64,000 bases of DNA, taken from assembly GCA_045580325.1 (NCBI GenBank), contig JAZNNR010000007.1:62001-126000 (forward strand). Reading direction: 5' to 3'. Source of the stretch: SIG672 sp045580325 (GTDB lineage: Bacteria > Bacillota > Clostridia > Oscillospirales > CAG-272). How positions within the stretch are numbered: position 1 is the first letter of the stretch; each line of letters begins with the position of its first letter. The notes beneath the pieces are model-generated. The model was not told the origin of the DNA. It made no database searches and worked only from the letters and a program-made list of their open reading frames with translations. Of the stretch, positions 51,541-60,815 are shown one piece after another. The position numbers were made by a program, and so were the translations under genes.

Positions 51541-52539
51541 ATGTATATAAAATTTGAAAACAGACCGTCGGTGCTTTCCTATTATGCCGTCGCGGGCAGA
51601 AAAGAAAAGGAAGGCCCGATAGGACATCTTATAGAAGAATTTTCCGATGATGACCGCTTTTTTAAAGACACATGGGAAAAAGCTGAGAGCGAAATGCAGC
51701 GCCTTGCCTTTTCGGGTGCGCTCTCTAAAATAGGGGGCAAAAGCTCTCCCGAGTGTGTCTTTGCAGGCGACCTTATGAATCAGTGCACCTCGTCAAACTA
51801 CGGGCTTATGGGCTTTGAAATACCCTTTGTGGGGCTTTACGGAGCTTGCTCGACCTGTGCCGAGTCGATCGCTCTTGCATCGCTTGCCGTTTCCGCAGGA
51901 TATGCAAAGGAAGCGGGCGCGGTAACCTCATCGCATTTTTGCTCTGCCGAAAGACAGTTCCGCTTTCCGCTTGAATACGGCGGTCAGAGGACTCCGACCT
52001 CACAGCGCACGGTAACGGCATCGGGCGCGTTTGTGATCTCTCATAAGCCACGCGCGGCGCAGGTGTCCGAGGTGCTTTTCGGAACTGTGCGCGACGGCGG
52101 AATAAAGGATATAAACAATATGGGCGCAGCGATGGCACCTGCGGCGATAGATACGCTCATCACGTATTTTGAAAAAAGCGGCACGAAGCCGTCCGATTTT
52201 GACCTTATCGTAACGGGCGACCTCGGGTACGAGGGATATTCTATCGTGAAGGAGCTTATGGCAAAGCGCGGTATGAAGCTCGGCGATAATTATAACGACT
52301 GCGGACTTATCGTATATGACCGCGAAAATCAGGATATGCACGCGGGCGGCTCGGGCTGCGGGTGCAGCGCGCTCGTGCTTGCTACGAAAATTCTTCCCGA
52401 GATCGAGGCGGGAAAGCTGCGTGAGGTCCTCTTTATAGGAACGGGCGCGCTTATGAGTCCGTCGAGCCTTCAACAAGGACTCAGTATTCCCGCAGTCGCA
52501 CACCTCGTCAGATTTTCCTACTGTAAAGGAGATAACTAA
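51541..52539 (+). CDS. spoVAD: Stage V sporulation protein AD
   Basis: 332 residues with a thiolase-like fold. Typical stretches are VFAGDLMNQCTSSNYG, GLYGACSTCAES, SSHFCSAERQFRFPLEYG and HAGGSGCGCSA. SpoVAD sits on the forespore membrane and binds dipicolinic acid for the SpoVA channel. AAGG site before the ATG; spoVAE follows two bases after the stop. Its usual upstream partner spoVAC is 8.3 kb away. A weak GAATA (51491) / CAATAAA (51515) pair could be a sigma-G-like promoter. Confidence 0.95.
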   Translation: MYIKFENRPSVLSYYAVAGRKEKEGPIGHLIEEFSDDDRFFKDTWEKAESEMQRLAFSGALSKIGGKSSPECVFAGDLMNQCTSSNYGLMGFEIPFVGLYGACSTCAESIALASLAVSAGYAKEAGAVTSSHFCSAERQFRFPLEYGGQRTPTSQRTVTASGAFVISHKPRAAQVSEVLFGTVRDGGIKDINNMGAAMAPAAIDTLITYFEKSGTKPSDFDLIVTGDLGYEGYSIVKELMAKRGMKLGDNYNDCGLIVYDRENQDMHAGGSGCGCSALVLATKILPEIEAGKLREVLFIGTGALMSPSSLQQGLSIPAVAHLVRFSYCKGDN

Positions 52540-52540
52540 T

Positions 52541-52894
52541 ATGCAGTTTTTATGGGCTTTTTTAATAGGCGGAGCGCTTTGTATTCCCGCACAGATACTA
52601 ATTGATATAACAAAGCTGACCCCTGCAAGAATACTCGTGATTTATGTTGTGGCGGGAACTGTCCTCGGCGCGCTTGGAATCTATCAGCCGCTCGTTGATT
52701 TTGCGGGCTGTGGAGCGTCAGTGCCGCTCACAGGCTTTGGTAACGTTCTCGCAAACGGAGTGAAGGAAGCGGTGGCAAAGGACGGACTTTTGGGCGCGTT
52801 TACGGGCGGACTTACCGCTAGCGCGGCAGGTATAACCGTTACGCTTGTCGTAGCACTCGGGGCGGCTCTTGTGTTCAGAAGCAAGGCGAAGTAA
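52541..52894 (+). CDS. spoVAE: Stage V sporulation protein AE
   Basis: 117 residues, three or four membrane helices: FLIGGALCIPAQ, GIYQPLVDFAGCGASVPLTG and LTASAAGITVTLV. Part of the SpoVA dipicolinic acid channel. AAAGGAGA site within the end of spoVAD. The sequence GASVPLTGFGN is the counterpart of GTLVPISGFAN in SpoVAC, as expected for these related membrane proteins. Confidence 0.95.
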   Translation: MQFLWAFLIGGALCIPAQILIDITKLTPARILVIYVVAGTVLGALGIYQPLVDFAGCGASVPLTGFGNVLANGVKEAVAKDGLLGAFTGGLTASAAGITVTLVVALGAALVFRSKAK

Positions 52895-52901
52895 TTAAGA
52901 A

Positions 52902-52940
52902 AAAAGCTACCGAAACGTTAAAATTTTCGGTAGCTTTTAA
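52902..52940 (+). terminator. Terminator after spoVAE
   Basis: AAAAGCTACCGAAA (52902-52915) pairs with TTTCGGTAGCTTTT (52925-52938), followed by an AT-rich tail. It faces the minus-strand gene ending at 52958 as well. Confidence 0.88.
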
Positions 52941-52957
52941 TATTATCTTAAAATAAT

Positions 52958-53668
52958 TTATCTTCTCCTATTACTCGATCCCGCGACCATAAGAAACAGT
53001 CTTAAAAACTGCATAAAGGTTACTGCAAGCGCGGCAACGTAGGTGAGTGCGGCGGCGGAAAGAACCTTCTTTGAGCCCTTTAGCTCTTCTGTGCTGAGTA
53101 TTCCGCACTGCTCGATAGCGACGAGCGCGCGGCTGCTTGCGTTAAATTCGGTCGGAAGGGTAACGAGCTGAAAAACCACGCAAAGACCGAACGCGGCAAC
53201 TCCTGCGTATGCGATATAGGAGAATATAGGTCCGAGGTACGAGAGAAGTATGCCGATGAGGATCAGCGGAATGGAAAGCTTTGAACCGATGTTCGTTATC
53301 GGAACTATTGCAGTGCGTATCTTTACGGGCGCATAGTTCTGTGCGTGCTGTACCGCATGTCCCGCCTCGTGAGCGGCAACACCAATAGCGGCTGTCGATA
53401 TTCCGTCGTGAACAGCCTCGGAAAGTCTTATTACGTTAGCCTTCGGGTCATAGTGGTCGGTGAGCTTTCCGCTTATTCTTTTGATCTCCACGTTGTATAT
53501 TCCGTTTGCACTAAGCACTCTGCGTGCCGCCTCTGCACCTGTCATACGGCGCGCTGAGATCTGCTTTGAATATTTTTCAAAGGTCGTGTTCACTCTCGCA
53601 CTTGCCCAGGTTGCAAAAATAATTGCGGGCATAACGAGAATGATGTAAGTCCAGTCGATATAAAACAT
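52958..53668 (-). CDS. yugP: YugP-family membrane zinc metallopeptidase
   Basis: 236 residues. One N-terminal helix, the zinc motif AAHEAGHAVQHA (HEAGH at 100-104), two or three helices, and the likely third ligand in LPTEFNASSRA. Family Zn_peptidase_2; substrate unknown. Last gene of the long minus-strand block, 24 bases after rsmB. Confidence 0.93.
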   Translation of the reverse strand: MFYIDWTYIILVMPAIIFATWASARVNTTFEKYSKQISARRMTGAEAARRVLSANGIYNVEIKRISGKLTDHYDPKANVIRLSEAVHDGISTAAIGVAAHEAGHAVQHAQNYAPVKIRTAIVPITNIGSKLSIPLILIGILLSYLGPIFSYIAYAGVAAFGLCVVFQLVTLPTEFNASSRALVAIEQCGILSTEELKGSKKVLSAAALTYVAALAVTFMQFLRLFLMVAGSSNRRR

Positions 53669-53692
53669 TTTGTCTTCCTTTCGGTTATATTT

Positions 53693-54991
53693 TTATAGGA
53701 TTCTTTTCAGCTTTGCGATAAAGAATCCGTCTGTCCCTTTTTCACAAGGGAACAGGGTTATAGATCCCTTTTCGGCTGAGATATTTCCCACCTTAAAGGG
53801 AGTCAGCTCGAAATTCTTATTCTTTTCAAGAAAATCTGAAATTCTTTCCTCATTTTCCGCTTTTCGAAGGGTACAGGTCGAATAGACAAGCGTTCCGCCG
53901 ACCTTAACGTACTTTGCCGAGGCTTCGAGAATGTTTTTCTGTATCGTATCAAGCTCGGTTAGATCGGAGATCGATTTATAGCGTATTTCCGGCTTTTTTG
54001 CGATAACGCCAAAACCTGAGCAGGGAACGTCGCATATTACCTTGTCGGCTTTTTCGATAAGGTCCTCGCGCGCAGATGTCGAGTCGCGGCAGGAAATGTC
54101 AAGTATGTCTATACCGAGCACTTTTGCCTCGTTTTCGATAAGGGATAGCTTCGACGCGTGAAGGTCGAAGCAGTATATCTTGCCCTTGTTATTCATAGAT
54201 ATTGCCGCAAAAAAGGCTTTTCCGCCGGGGCAGGAGCACACGTCGATTACCGTGTCTCCCTCTTTTGCATCAAGCGCGGACACCGCTATCTGCGAAGCCT
54301 CGTCCTGAACGTAGCATCGCCCGTCGGCGAGAGCTTCAAGCTGTGATACGGCAAAATTTGCGGTAAGTCGCAGACCTTTGTCCGAGTTCTCGCAAAACTC
54401 GCAGGATTCTCCGATCTCCTTTGCAAGAGAGCCGCGCGAGGTTTTCAGCGTGTTCACAGTTAAGGTCAGCTTAGGACGAGCATTTACAAGACTTATTATT
54501 TCCTCATATCGCTCAGGATAATCCCTTTTAAAATGTAAACAAAGCTCTTTCGGCAAAGAATGTATCACCGAGAGCCTCTCAAGTGGGTCTGTCGGATAGG
54601 GAAGAGAGTCTTTTTCTCTGCAAAGACGCCGCAGAAGCGCATTTATAAAGTTCTTTGAGCGCGAAGTGTATCGCGACGCGAGCTTTACAGTTTCGTTTAC
54701 TGCCGCGCTGTCGGGAATTTTATCGAGATAGAGTATCTGATACATTCCAAGGCGCAGAAGCATTACGACCTCTTTGTCAAGCGAGGATATTTTCTTGCCC
54801 GAAAAGGCTGAAATTATATAGTCAAGCGACAGCTTTCTCTCGGTTACCCCGTAAACGAGGACACAGAGAAATGCGCGGTCATCACCGCCGACCGAGTGCG
54901 AAGAAATAAAAGCGTCGAGCGCGAGTGAGATATATTTTTCCGATCTTTCGCTTTCACAAAGGATCCTAAATGCACATTCACGTACGTTCAT
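53693..54991 (-). CDS. rsmB: 16S rRNA (cytosine(967)-C5)-methyltransferase
   Basis: 432 residues: NusB-like N-terminal domain (1-130) and a C-terminal methyltransferase with SAM motif VIDVCSCPGGKAFFA and the two catalytic cysteines in CDVPCSGFGVI and STCTLRKAENEE. Methylates C967 of 16S rRNA. Starts three bases after the fmt stop; GGAATA-type site. Confidence 0.95.
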   Translation of the reverse strand: MNVRECAFRILCESERSEKYISLALDAFISSHSVGGDDRAFLCVLVYGVTERKLSLDYIISAFSGKKISSLDKEVVMLLRLGMYQILYLDKIPDSAAVNETVKLASRYTSRSKNFINALLRRLCREKDSLPYPTDPLERLSVIHSLPKELCLHFKRDYPERYEEIISLVNARPKLTLTVNTLKTSRGSLAKEIGESCEFCENSDKGLRLTANFAVSQLEALADGRCYVQDEASQIAVSALDAKEGDTVIDVCSCPGGKAFFAAISMNNKGKIYCFDLHASKLSLIENEAKVLGIDILDISCRDSTSAREDLIEKADKVICDVPCSGFGVIAKKPEIRYKSISDLTELDTIQKNILEASAKYVKVGGTLVYSTCTLRKAENEERISDFLEKNKNFELTPFKVGNISAEKGSITLFPCEKGTDGFFIAKLKRIL

Positions 54992-54994
54992 AAA

Positions 54995-55939
54995 TTATTC
55001 CTTGATTTTTGTAAAAATATCGCCTGCGGCAACTCCTCTTCCGTTGACGAAAGAAGAGGCGCTCATAGCCTTTTTGCCCTCGGGAACAAGCTCTGTGATA
55101 AGAAGCTTACCCCTTCCGCAGGCAAGCGTTATACCCTTCGAGTCAGCCGAGAGAACCTCGCCCGCCTTGCCGAATACACCGTCTGCTTCAACTATGTGCG
55201 AGGTCTTTATTTTTATCATTTTGCCCTTTAAATAGGCAAAAGAAAGGGGAATTGGCGAAAGACCTCTTATGAGATTGTGGATAACTGCGGCATCATTTTC
55301 GAAGTCGATAAGACAGTCGGTCTTTTCTATTTTTGCCGCGTGAGTTGCAAGAGCGTGGTCCTGCGGCTCGGGGGTGATACGTCCCTCTGTTAACTTTTTT
55401 ATAGTAGATACAATAAGCTCTGCACCCACTGCCGAAAGTCTGTCGTGAATATCCTCAAAATTGTCGTTTTCGCCTATTTCTACGTATGCTTTTTCAAGTA
55501 TATCGCCTGTATCAACACCCTGTGCCATAAGCTGTGTTGTAACACCCGTAACCTTTTCGCCGTCGATTATCGCCCTCTGCATAGGAGCGGCACCGCGGTA
55601 CTTCGGCAAAATAGAGCCGTGAAGATTTATACAGCCGTATCTAGGGAACTCAAGCACGTAAGAGGGAAGGATCTTTCCGTAAGCAACGACGGCTATAACG
55701 TCGGGAGAAAGCTCCTCGAGTAGCTCTTTTATAGCAAAATCCTTAAGTGTTTCTGGCTGATAAACGGGAATCCCAAGCTTCTCGGCCTCGACTTTTATTG
55801 GAGGAGGTGTGAGAGTATATCCTCTGCCCTTCGGTTTGTCGGGCTGTGTAAAAACACCAACCACCGAAAACTCACGGCAAAGAGCGTGAAAGCTGTTTAC
55901 AGCAAAATCGGGAGTTCCCATAAAAAGAACCTTAATCAT
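54995..55939 (-). CDS. fmt: Methionyl-tRNA formyltransferase
   Basis: 314 residues. Formyl-transfer core with CINLHGSILPKYRGAAP (Asn and His of the active site) and GVDTGDILEK (Asp), then the OB-fold tRNA-binding domain. Formylates initiator Met-tRNA. Overlaps the end of def by eight bases, the usual def-fmt pairing. Confidence 0.97.
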   Translation of the reverse strand: MIKVLFMGTPDFAVNSFHALCREFSVVGVFTQPDKPKGRGYTLTPPPIKVEAEKLGIPVYQPETLKDFAIKELLEELSPDVIAVVAYGKILPSYVLEFPRYGCINLHGSILPKYRGAAPMQRAIIDGEKVTGVTTQLMAQGVDTGDILEKAYVEIGENDNFEDIHDRLSAVGAELIVSTIKKLTEGRITPEPQDHALATHAAKIEKTDCLIDFENDAAVIHNLIRGLSPIPLSFAYLKGKMIKIKTSHIVEADGVFGKAGEVLSADSKGITLACGRGKLLITELVPEGKKAMSASSFVNGRGVAAGDIFTKIKE

Positions 55940-56429
55940 CTTCGCTTCCCTCGTCGTAAAGTCTCTGGATTTCTTCGGGAGTCATCATTCTCTGCGCAAC
56001 TGCGGGATAAAGTATGCCGTCGAGATGGTCGAGCTCGTGGCAGAAGGCGCGTGCGAGAAGTCCGCTTCCCCTAACTGTGAAACGCTCGCCCTTGCGGTTT
56101 GTAGCCTCCACTGTAACTGTCATAGGGCGGGGAACAATACCGCACTGACCGGGGAGAGAAAGACAGCCTTCTCTGCCGAGCTGTGTGCCCTCGCGCTCTG
56201 TAATTACAGGATTTATGAGCTCATAAACAACTCCGGGTTCACATTCAACCACGACTATACGGCGCAGAACACCGACCTGCGGTCCTGCGAGTCCGACACC
56301 CGAAGCGGCTCTCATGGTTTCCACCATATCGTCAAGCAGGGTGAGTGTTCTTGGAGTTATTTCCTCTATCGGTTTGCATACCTTTGAAAGTATTGGGTCA
56401 TCATCAGTTCTGATTGTAAGCTTTGCCAT
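55932..56429 (-). CDS. def: Peptide deformylase
   Basis: 165 residues. Three motifs are visible: GVGLAGPQVG, EGCLSLP (zinc Cys) and CHELDHLDG (zinc His; HExxH with C-H-E in place of the common Q-E). Removes the formyl group from new proteins. GGAAAAC site before the ATG; follows priA by 28 bases. Confidence 0.96.
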   Translation of the reverse strand: MAKLTIRTDDDPILSKVCKPIEEITPRTLTLLDDMVETMRAASGVGLAGPQVGVLRRIVVVECEPGVVYELINPVITEREGTQLGREGCLSLPGQCGIVPRPMTVTVEATNRKGERFTVRGSGLLARAFCHELDHLDGILYPAVAQRMMTPEEIQRLYDEGSEDD

Positions 56430-56457
56430 TTTTGTTTTCCTTTCGTTTTTGCCGCTT

Positions 56458-58926
56458 TTACAGGCTTGCGGGATTTATATCTATTGAGAAATTTACTTTT
56501 TTACTTGTTTTTTTCTGGAAATCGCAGAGAAGCCTTGCAAAGAGCTCTCTGGTGCGCCTTGTTGAGCGGCATTTTATTACAAAACGCATATGATATACGT
56601 CGTTCATTTTATATATCGGAGCTTCAAACGGTCCGAAAACCGAGAGCTTTACGTCAGCGTAGTCGCTGTCCATAAGTTTGCGAAGCTCTTTTGCGAACAT
56701 TCCACTTACGTTCAGAAGCATATTTTCGTCGGCTGACGATATCGAAAAGAGCGCAATATCGCAAAAAGGCGGGAAGATAAGACTGCGTCTGAGCGCGATG
56801 TCATTTTCGTAAAACGCTTTGTAATCCTGCGCTGCTGCAAGCAGTAGTACGGGATGGTCGGGAACGTAGGTCTGAATTACCGCAATTCCTTTTTTCTCGC
56901 CGCGTCCTGCGCGTCCTATAACCTGAGTTATAAGCGCGAAGGTTCGCTCGTTTGCTCTGTAATCGTCAAGATAAAGAGAAGTGTCTGCGAGAAGGACTCC
57001 GACAAGCGCAACGTTCGGGAAATCGTGTCCTTTGGTTACCATCTGCGTTCCGATAAGAATATCTGCCTCTCCGCGTCTGAACTCAGAAAGCATTTTGTCA
57101 AATGAGAATTTTGAGGTGGTCGTGTCTGCGTCCATACGCATCACTTTCATATTGCCAAATTCTTCACTGAGTATTTCCTCGGCTTTTTGCGTGCCAAATC
57201 CGAGAAAATTCAGAGTATCGGACGCACATTCGGGGCAGCGCGAAGGTATTTCCTCACGGTGTCCGCAGTAGTGGCAGATAAGATAGCCGTATTTATCACG
57301 ACTGCTCTTTGCGTGGTAAGTAAGGGATACGCTGCATCTCGGGCACTTTATTACCTCTCCGCAGGTCGTGCAGGAGAGAAAATTGTTGTAGCCCCGTCTG
57401 TTTATGAAAAGAATGCTTTGTGATCTTTGCTCTGCGTTTCTTTTAAGCGCATCGCTGAGAAGTGTACCTATCGGGGATATATTTCCGTTTTCCGCGTCGG
57501 CGCGAAGGTCGGAAATTATCGTTTCGGGGAGCTTTGCCTTGTTGTAACGCTCGGTAAGCTCGATAAGAGTATAGTCGCCCTTTTTTGCCTTGTAGTAGCT
57601 TTCTACCGACGGTGTTGCCGATGAAAGAAGCATAAGAGCGTTGTTTTTCGTGCATCTGTATCTTGCGACGTCGCGCGCGTGATATTTTGGAGTCTGCTCT
57701 GACTTGTAGGTATGCTCGTGCTCCTCGTCTATAACTATCATACCGAGCTTGTCAAACGGGGCAAATACCGCCGAGCGTGTACCGATACAAATATCGGCGC
57801 CGCCACTCGTGATCTTTCTCCATGTGTCGTATTTTTCACCTGCCGAGAGTCCCGAATGCCATACGGCAACCCGGTCGCCGTAAAACGAGCAAAATGTTGC
57901 GACAGTCTGCGGAGTGAGAGCGATTTCGGGCACGAGAACGATGACCTGTCGGCCCGAGGATATGACCTTATCTATTGCCGCCTTTATGACGTGCGTTTTT
58001 CCGCTTCCCGTTATTCCGTGAAGAAGCGCCCCTTTTGCCGTGCCTGAGTCGATAAGAGCGCTTATCTTTTCAAACGCCTTGCTCTGATGCTCGGAGAGGA
58101 TAGAAACCCTGTCCTCGTCGATTTTTATGTCGTATGGGGTGCGTAGTATTTCGCGGTGCTCAATTTCTATAAGTCCAAGCTCACAGAGCGCTTTTATCTG
58201 CTGTTTTGTAACGCCTATGCGCTCGCACAGCTCGTCTGCCTGACAGGAACCGTTTTCGCTGAGGTACGAGAGAATAAGTATTCTCTTGCTTCCACGAAGC
58301 TTTTTTTCGCCCGAAATATAATCCTCGGCTTCCTCAGGAGAGAGCTTCGGATGGATTATTTCTATTTCTTTTTTATGTCCGCCGTCTTTTATTTCGGTTA
58401 TTTTCTGGGCGTATGAATACTCGACAAGCTTTGGCAGTATAGATACCACTTCTTTTCCGAAGCGGGCAACAAGCCGCTCAACGCTGACACCGTTCTTGCT
58501 TTGACGGATAAAGTCCCATACCAGAAGTGCTTTTTGACTGAGCTCGGTGCCCTTTTCCATCTGTGGCAGGGCGCGGTATATCTCGTTTATCTTCGAGAGC
58601 GCACCTGACGGTATCATAGCCTTTACAGCATCCCCGATAGAGCAGAATATCTGCTCTTTAAGAAAATAACATATACCCATCTGCTCCGGGGTGAGCGAAA
58701 TATTCGGAATAGGCGAAAGAACAGGCTTGAATTTTGATATATCATCGTCCTTTCTCGTAGAAACGACGATAGCGCTCATTTTTTTGTTTCCGCCGCCAAA
58801 CGGAACGATAACGAAAGAACCGCGCGATATATTTTGATCAAAATCGGCAGGCAGATAGTACTCGTATTCTTTGTCAATGTGGTATGGCAGCGACATAATG
58901 TGTACGCCTACTATTTGGTATGCCAT
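56458..58926 (-). CDS. priA: Primosomal replication restart helicase
   Basis: 822 residues. N-terminal DNA-binding domain, winged helix, helicase with Walker A GITGSGKTHVI and DEEH box VIDEEHEHTY. A zinc-binding insertion follows (CTTCGEVIKCPRC, CHYCGHREEIPSRCPEC), then QVIGRAGRG. Reloads the replisome at stalled forks. GAAAGGAAG site. In other Bacillota coaBC often lies between rpoZ and priA; here it is missing. Confidence 0.96.
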   Translation of the reverse strand: MAYQIVGVHIMSLPYHIDKEYEYYLPADFDQNISRGSFVIVPFGGGNKKMSAIVVSTRKDDDISKFKPVLSPIPNISLTPEQMGICYFLKEQIFCSIGDAVKAMIPSGALSKINEIYRALPQMEKGTELSQKALLVWDFIRQSKNGVSVERLVARFGKEVVSILPKLVEYSYAQKITEIKDGGHKKEIEIIHPKLSPEEAEDYISGEKKLRGSKRILILSYLSENGSCQADELCERIGVTKQQIKALCELGLIEIEHREILRTPYDIKIDEDRVSILSEHQSKAFEKISALIDSGTAKGALLHGITGSGKTHVIKAAIDKVISSGRQVIVLVPEIALTPQTVATFCSFYGDRVAVWHSGLSAGEKYDTWRKITSGGADICIGTRSAVFAPFDKLGMIVIDEEHEHTYKSEQTPKYHARDVARYRCTKNNALMLLSSATPSVESYYKAKKGDYTLIELTERYNKAKLPETIISDLRADAENGNISPIGTLLSDALKRNAEQRSQSILFINRRGYNNFLSCTTCGEVIKCPRCSVSLTYHAKSSRDKYGYLICHYCGHREEIPSRCPECASDTLNFLGFGTQKAEEILSEEFGNMKVMRMDADTTTSKFSFDKMLSEFRRGEADILIGTQMVTKGHDFPNVALVGVLLADTSLYLDDYRANERTFALITQVIGRAGRGEKKGIAVIQTYVPDHPVLLLAAAQDYKAFYENDIALRRSLIFPPFCDIALFSISSADENMLLNVSGMFAKELRKLMDSDYADVKLSVFGPFEAPIYKMNDVYHMRFVIKCRSTRRTRELFARLLCDFQKKTSKKVNFSIDINPASL

Positions 58927-59006
58927 ATCGGTACTTCCTTTCGTTAAAAATGAGTAAAACTATAAAACTAATGGCGAATAAATCAAAATTTATCCGCCGA
59001 TAATTT

Positions 59007-59333
59007 TCAGTTGTCAGAAGAGGCTTCTGCTGTATCCGGCGTTTTAGGCTCTTCGATGGTTCCGTCGAGTCTGGGAGCGCCTATTATTTCAAAATCACCC
59101 TCGTTAAGACGTCTTACAGCAACCTTTACCGATTTTTCGTCGCGGTATTCGCTTCCGATAAGAGCGCAGATCGATTTATCTGTCTCCTTATTTGCTATCA
59201 TACGGTCTGCGCGCTCGCGCTGAGCAACGTATTCGTCAGTTACCATACGAGCACCCTTTGCGGCTGCGATAACTATTGTGTAGGCATTGTATTTACCTTT
59301 GGTAAGATCTACGATAGATGGGGAAATTAACAT
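59007..59333 (-). CDS. rpoZ: DNA-directed RNA polymerase subunit omega
   Basis: 108 residues. The omega core is recognisable from SPSIVDL, KYNAYTIVIAAAKGARM and the later VKVAVRRLNEGDFEI. A 30-residue insertion between them and an acidic tail make it longer than the 65-90 residue family average. Stabilises RNA polymerase. TAAGGAG site. Between remA and priA, as in the conserved block. Confidence 0.87.
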   Translation of the reverse strand: MLISPSIVDLTKGKYNAYTIVIAAAKGARMVTDEYVAQRERADRMIANKETDKSICALIGSEYRDEKSVKVAVRRLNEGDFEIIGAPRLDGTIEEPKTPDTAEASSDN

Positions 59334-59386
59334 TTTTTTACTCCTTATGCTTATATGAAATGTAATATTATTAACGTGTGTGGTAC

Positions 59387-59653
59387 TTAAATATCCGAAA
59401 TCTCAGAATTTTGCGAGAGTGCGTTTTCCATACGCGATGCTATGACCTCTGTCGGCAGAGATGAAAGAATAATATGTTTGCTGTCGCATATTATTACCGA
59501 AAGAGTCTTTTTTCCGCAAGACGCGTCGATTACCATTCCTGCATCTCGTGCGTCCTGAACAAGACGCTTGACAGGCGAAGCATCGGGCGAAACTATTGAA
59601 ACTATGCGTTCAGAGGAAACCATATTTCCAAATCCGATGTTTAGTAGTGTCAT
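59387..59653 (-). CDS. remA: RemA/DUF370-family regulator
   Basis: 88 residues of the RemA (YlzA) family: LLNIGFGNMVSSERIVSIV at the start, then SPVKRLVQDARDAGMVIDAS and HIILSSLPTEVIASR. In Bacillus RemA is an oligomeric DNA-binding protein that turns on matrix and osmoprotection genes. It follows yicC by 15 bases. The gmk gene that usually comes next is absent. Confidence 0.93.
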   Translation of the reverse strand: MTLLNIGFGNMVSSERIVSIVSPDASPVKRLVQDARDAGMVIDASCGKKTLSVIICDSKHIILSSLPTEVIASRMENALSQNSEISDI

Positions 59654-59668
59654 TATATGAAACCGCCC

Positions 59669-60553
59669 TTATTCAATATTCTGTATCTGCTCGCGGATCT
59701 TTTCAAGCTCATTTTTCATTTCAACAACGATGTGAGCTATCTTGGAGTCGCTGCACTTTGAACCGATAGTGTTTGTTTCTCGGTTCATTTCCTGAATGAG
59801 AAAATCAAGACGCTTTCCGATAGGCTCGCTTGACTTCAAAATGTCGTCAAAAGCGGTGAAATGGCTTGCAAGACGTACAAGCTCCTCGTCTACCGCAACC
59901 TTATCGGCATATATTGCACATTCGGTAAGTATTCTTGATTCGTCAATAGAAATAGTATGGTCTTCAAGAAAAGTCCTTATTCTTGCTTCGAGCTTGTCGC
60001 GGTAGCCCGAGGTCGCCTCGGCGCTCTGAGATGAAACCTTTTCGGAAAGCTCTGCGATGTGAGCCTTCTTTTTCAGAATGTCGGCAATAAGCTTTTCGCC
60101 CTCGGACTCTCGTGCCTTCATAAACACGCTCATAGCTTGCTCAAGGAAGGGAAGGACCTCGCCCCAAGCGGCTTCCTCGTCCTCTTCTGAGGCGGAGATA
60201 ATGAAGATGTCCTTGTTTTGCGCCACACGCATTACCGAGATGTCATCGCGCAGATCAAACTCGTCGCGCAGTGTACGCAGGGCGTTTATGTATGTTTCGG
60301 CATAAGCCTTGTCGATACTTATCTCGGTGGTAGCGTTTTCGGTAACCTCAACGCCAACCCAAACGTCGACCTTTCCGCGCGAAATGTATTTCTGGATATA
60401 ATTTTTAACCTTTTCCTCGAGATACGAGAAGGAACGCGATATTTTTATCTGCGGATCAAAATATCTGCTGTTTACGCTCTTTATCTCTACCGTAATATTT
60501 TTCGTCTGTGTGCTTCCGACAGCTCTGCCGTAAGCGGTCATACTTCTTGCCAT
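59669..60553 (-). CDS. yicC: YicC/YloC-family endoribonuclease
   Basis: 294 residues with the family ends intact: MARSMTAYGRAVGS and VKSVNSRYFD-like (here EIKSVNSRYFDP) near the start, and RLDFLIQEMNRETNTIGSKC near the C-terminus. YicC proteins cut RNA. It is the first gene of the minus-strand block and has a promoter at 60606-60634. Confidence 0.94.
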   Translation of the reverse strand: MARSMTAYGRAVGSTQTKNITVEIKSVNSRYFDPQIKISRSFSYLEEKVKNYIQKYISRGKVDVWVGVEVTENATTEISIDKAYAETYINALRTLRDEFDLRDDISVMRVAQNKDIFIISASEEDEEAAWGEVLPFLEQAMSVFMKARESEGEKLIADILKKKAHIAELSEKVSSQSAEATSGYRDKLEARIRTFLEDHTISIDESRILTECAIYADKVAVDEELVRLASHFTAFDDILKSSEPIGKRLDFLIQEMNRETNTIGSKCSDSKIAHIVVEMKNELEKIREQIQNIE

Positions 60554-60605
60554 AGGAAATCTCTTTCAATAAATTTAATCGTAAGATAAAACTACATACA
60601 TATTT

Positions 60606-60634
60606 ATAATACTATATTTATTTCCTTTTGTCAA
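60606..60634 (-). promoter_or_regulatory. Promoter of the yicC-remA-rpoZ-priA block
   Basis: Minus strand: TTGACA (60634-60629), 17-base spacer, TATTAT (60611-60606). Confidence 0.8.
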
Positions 60635-60736
60635 GTTTGATAGTAAAAAAACGTGAAAATATCCAAAAAAAACCACCTGTGGACAGCGAATACTTTATGA
60701 TTTTCAAAAAAGTGGAGATGAAATTTTTATATACTG

Positions 60737-60764
60737 TTGATTTTTTGAAAAAATAGTGTATAAT
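60737..60764 (+). promoter_or_regulatory. Promoter of the threonine/serine exporter genes
   Basis: TTGATT (60737-60742), 16-base spacer, TATAAT (60759-60764), 52 bases before the start codon. Confidence 0.7.
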
Positions 60765-60815
60765 ATTTCGACGGATAATACCTGAAATCAACTGTACTGA
60801 AACGGAAAACATAGA

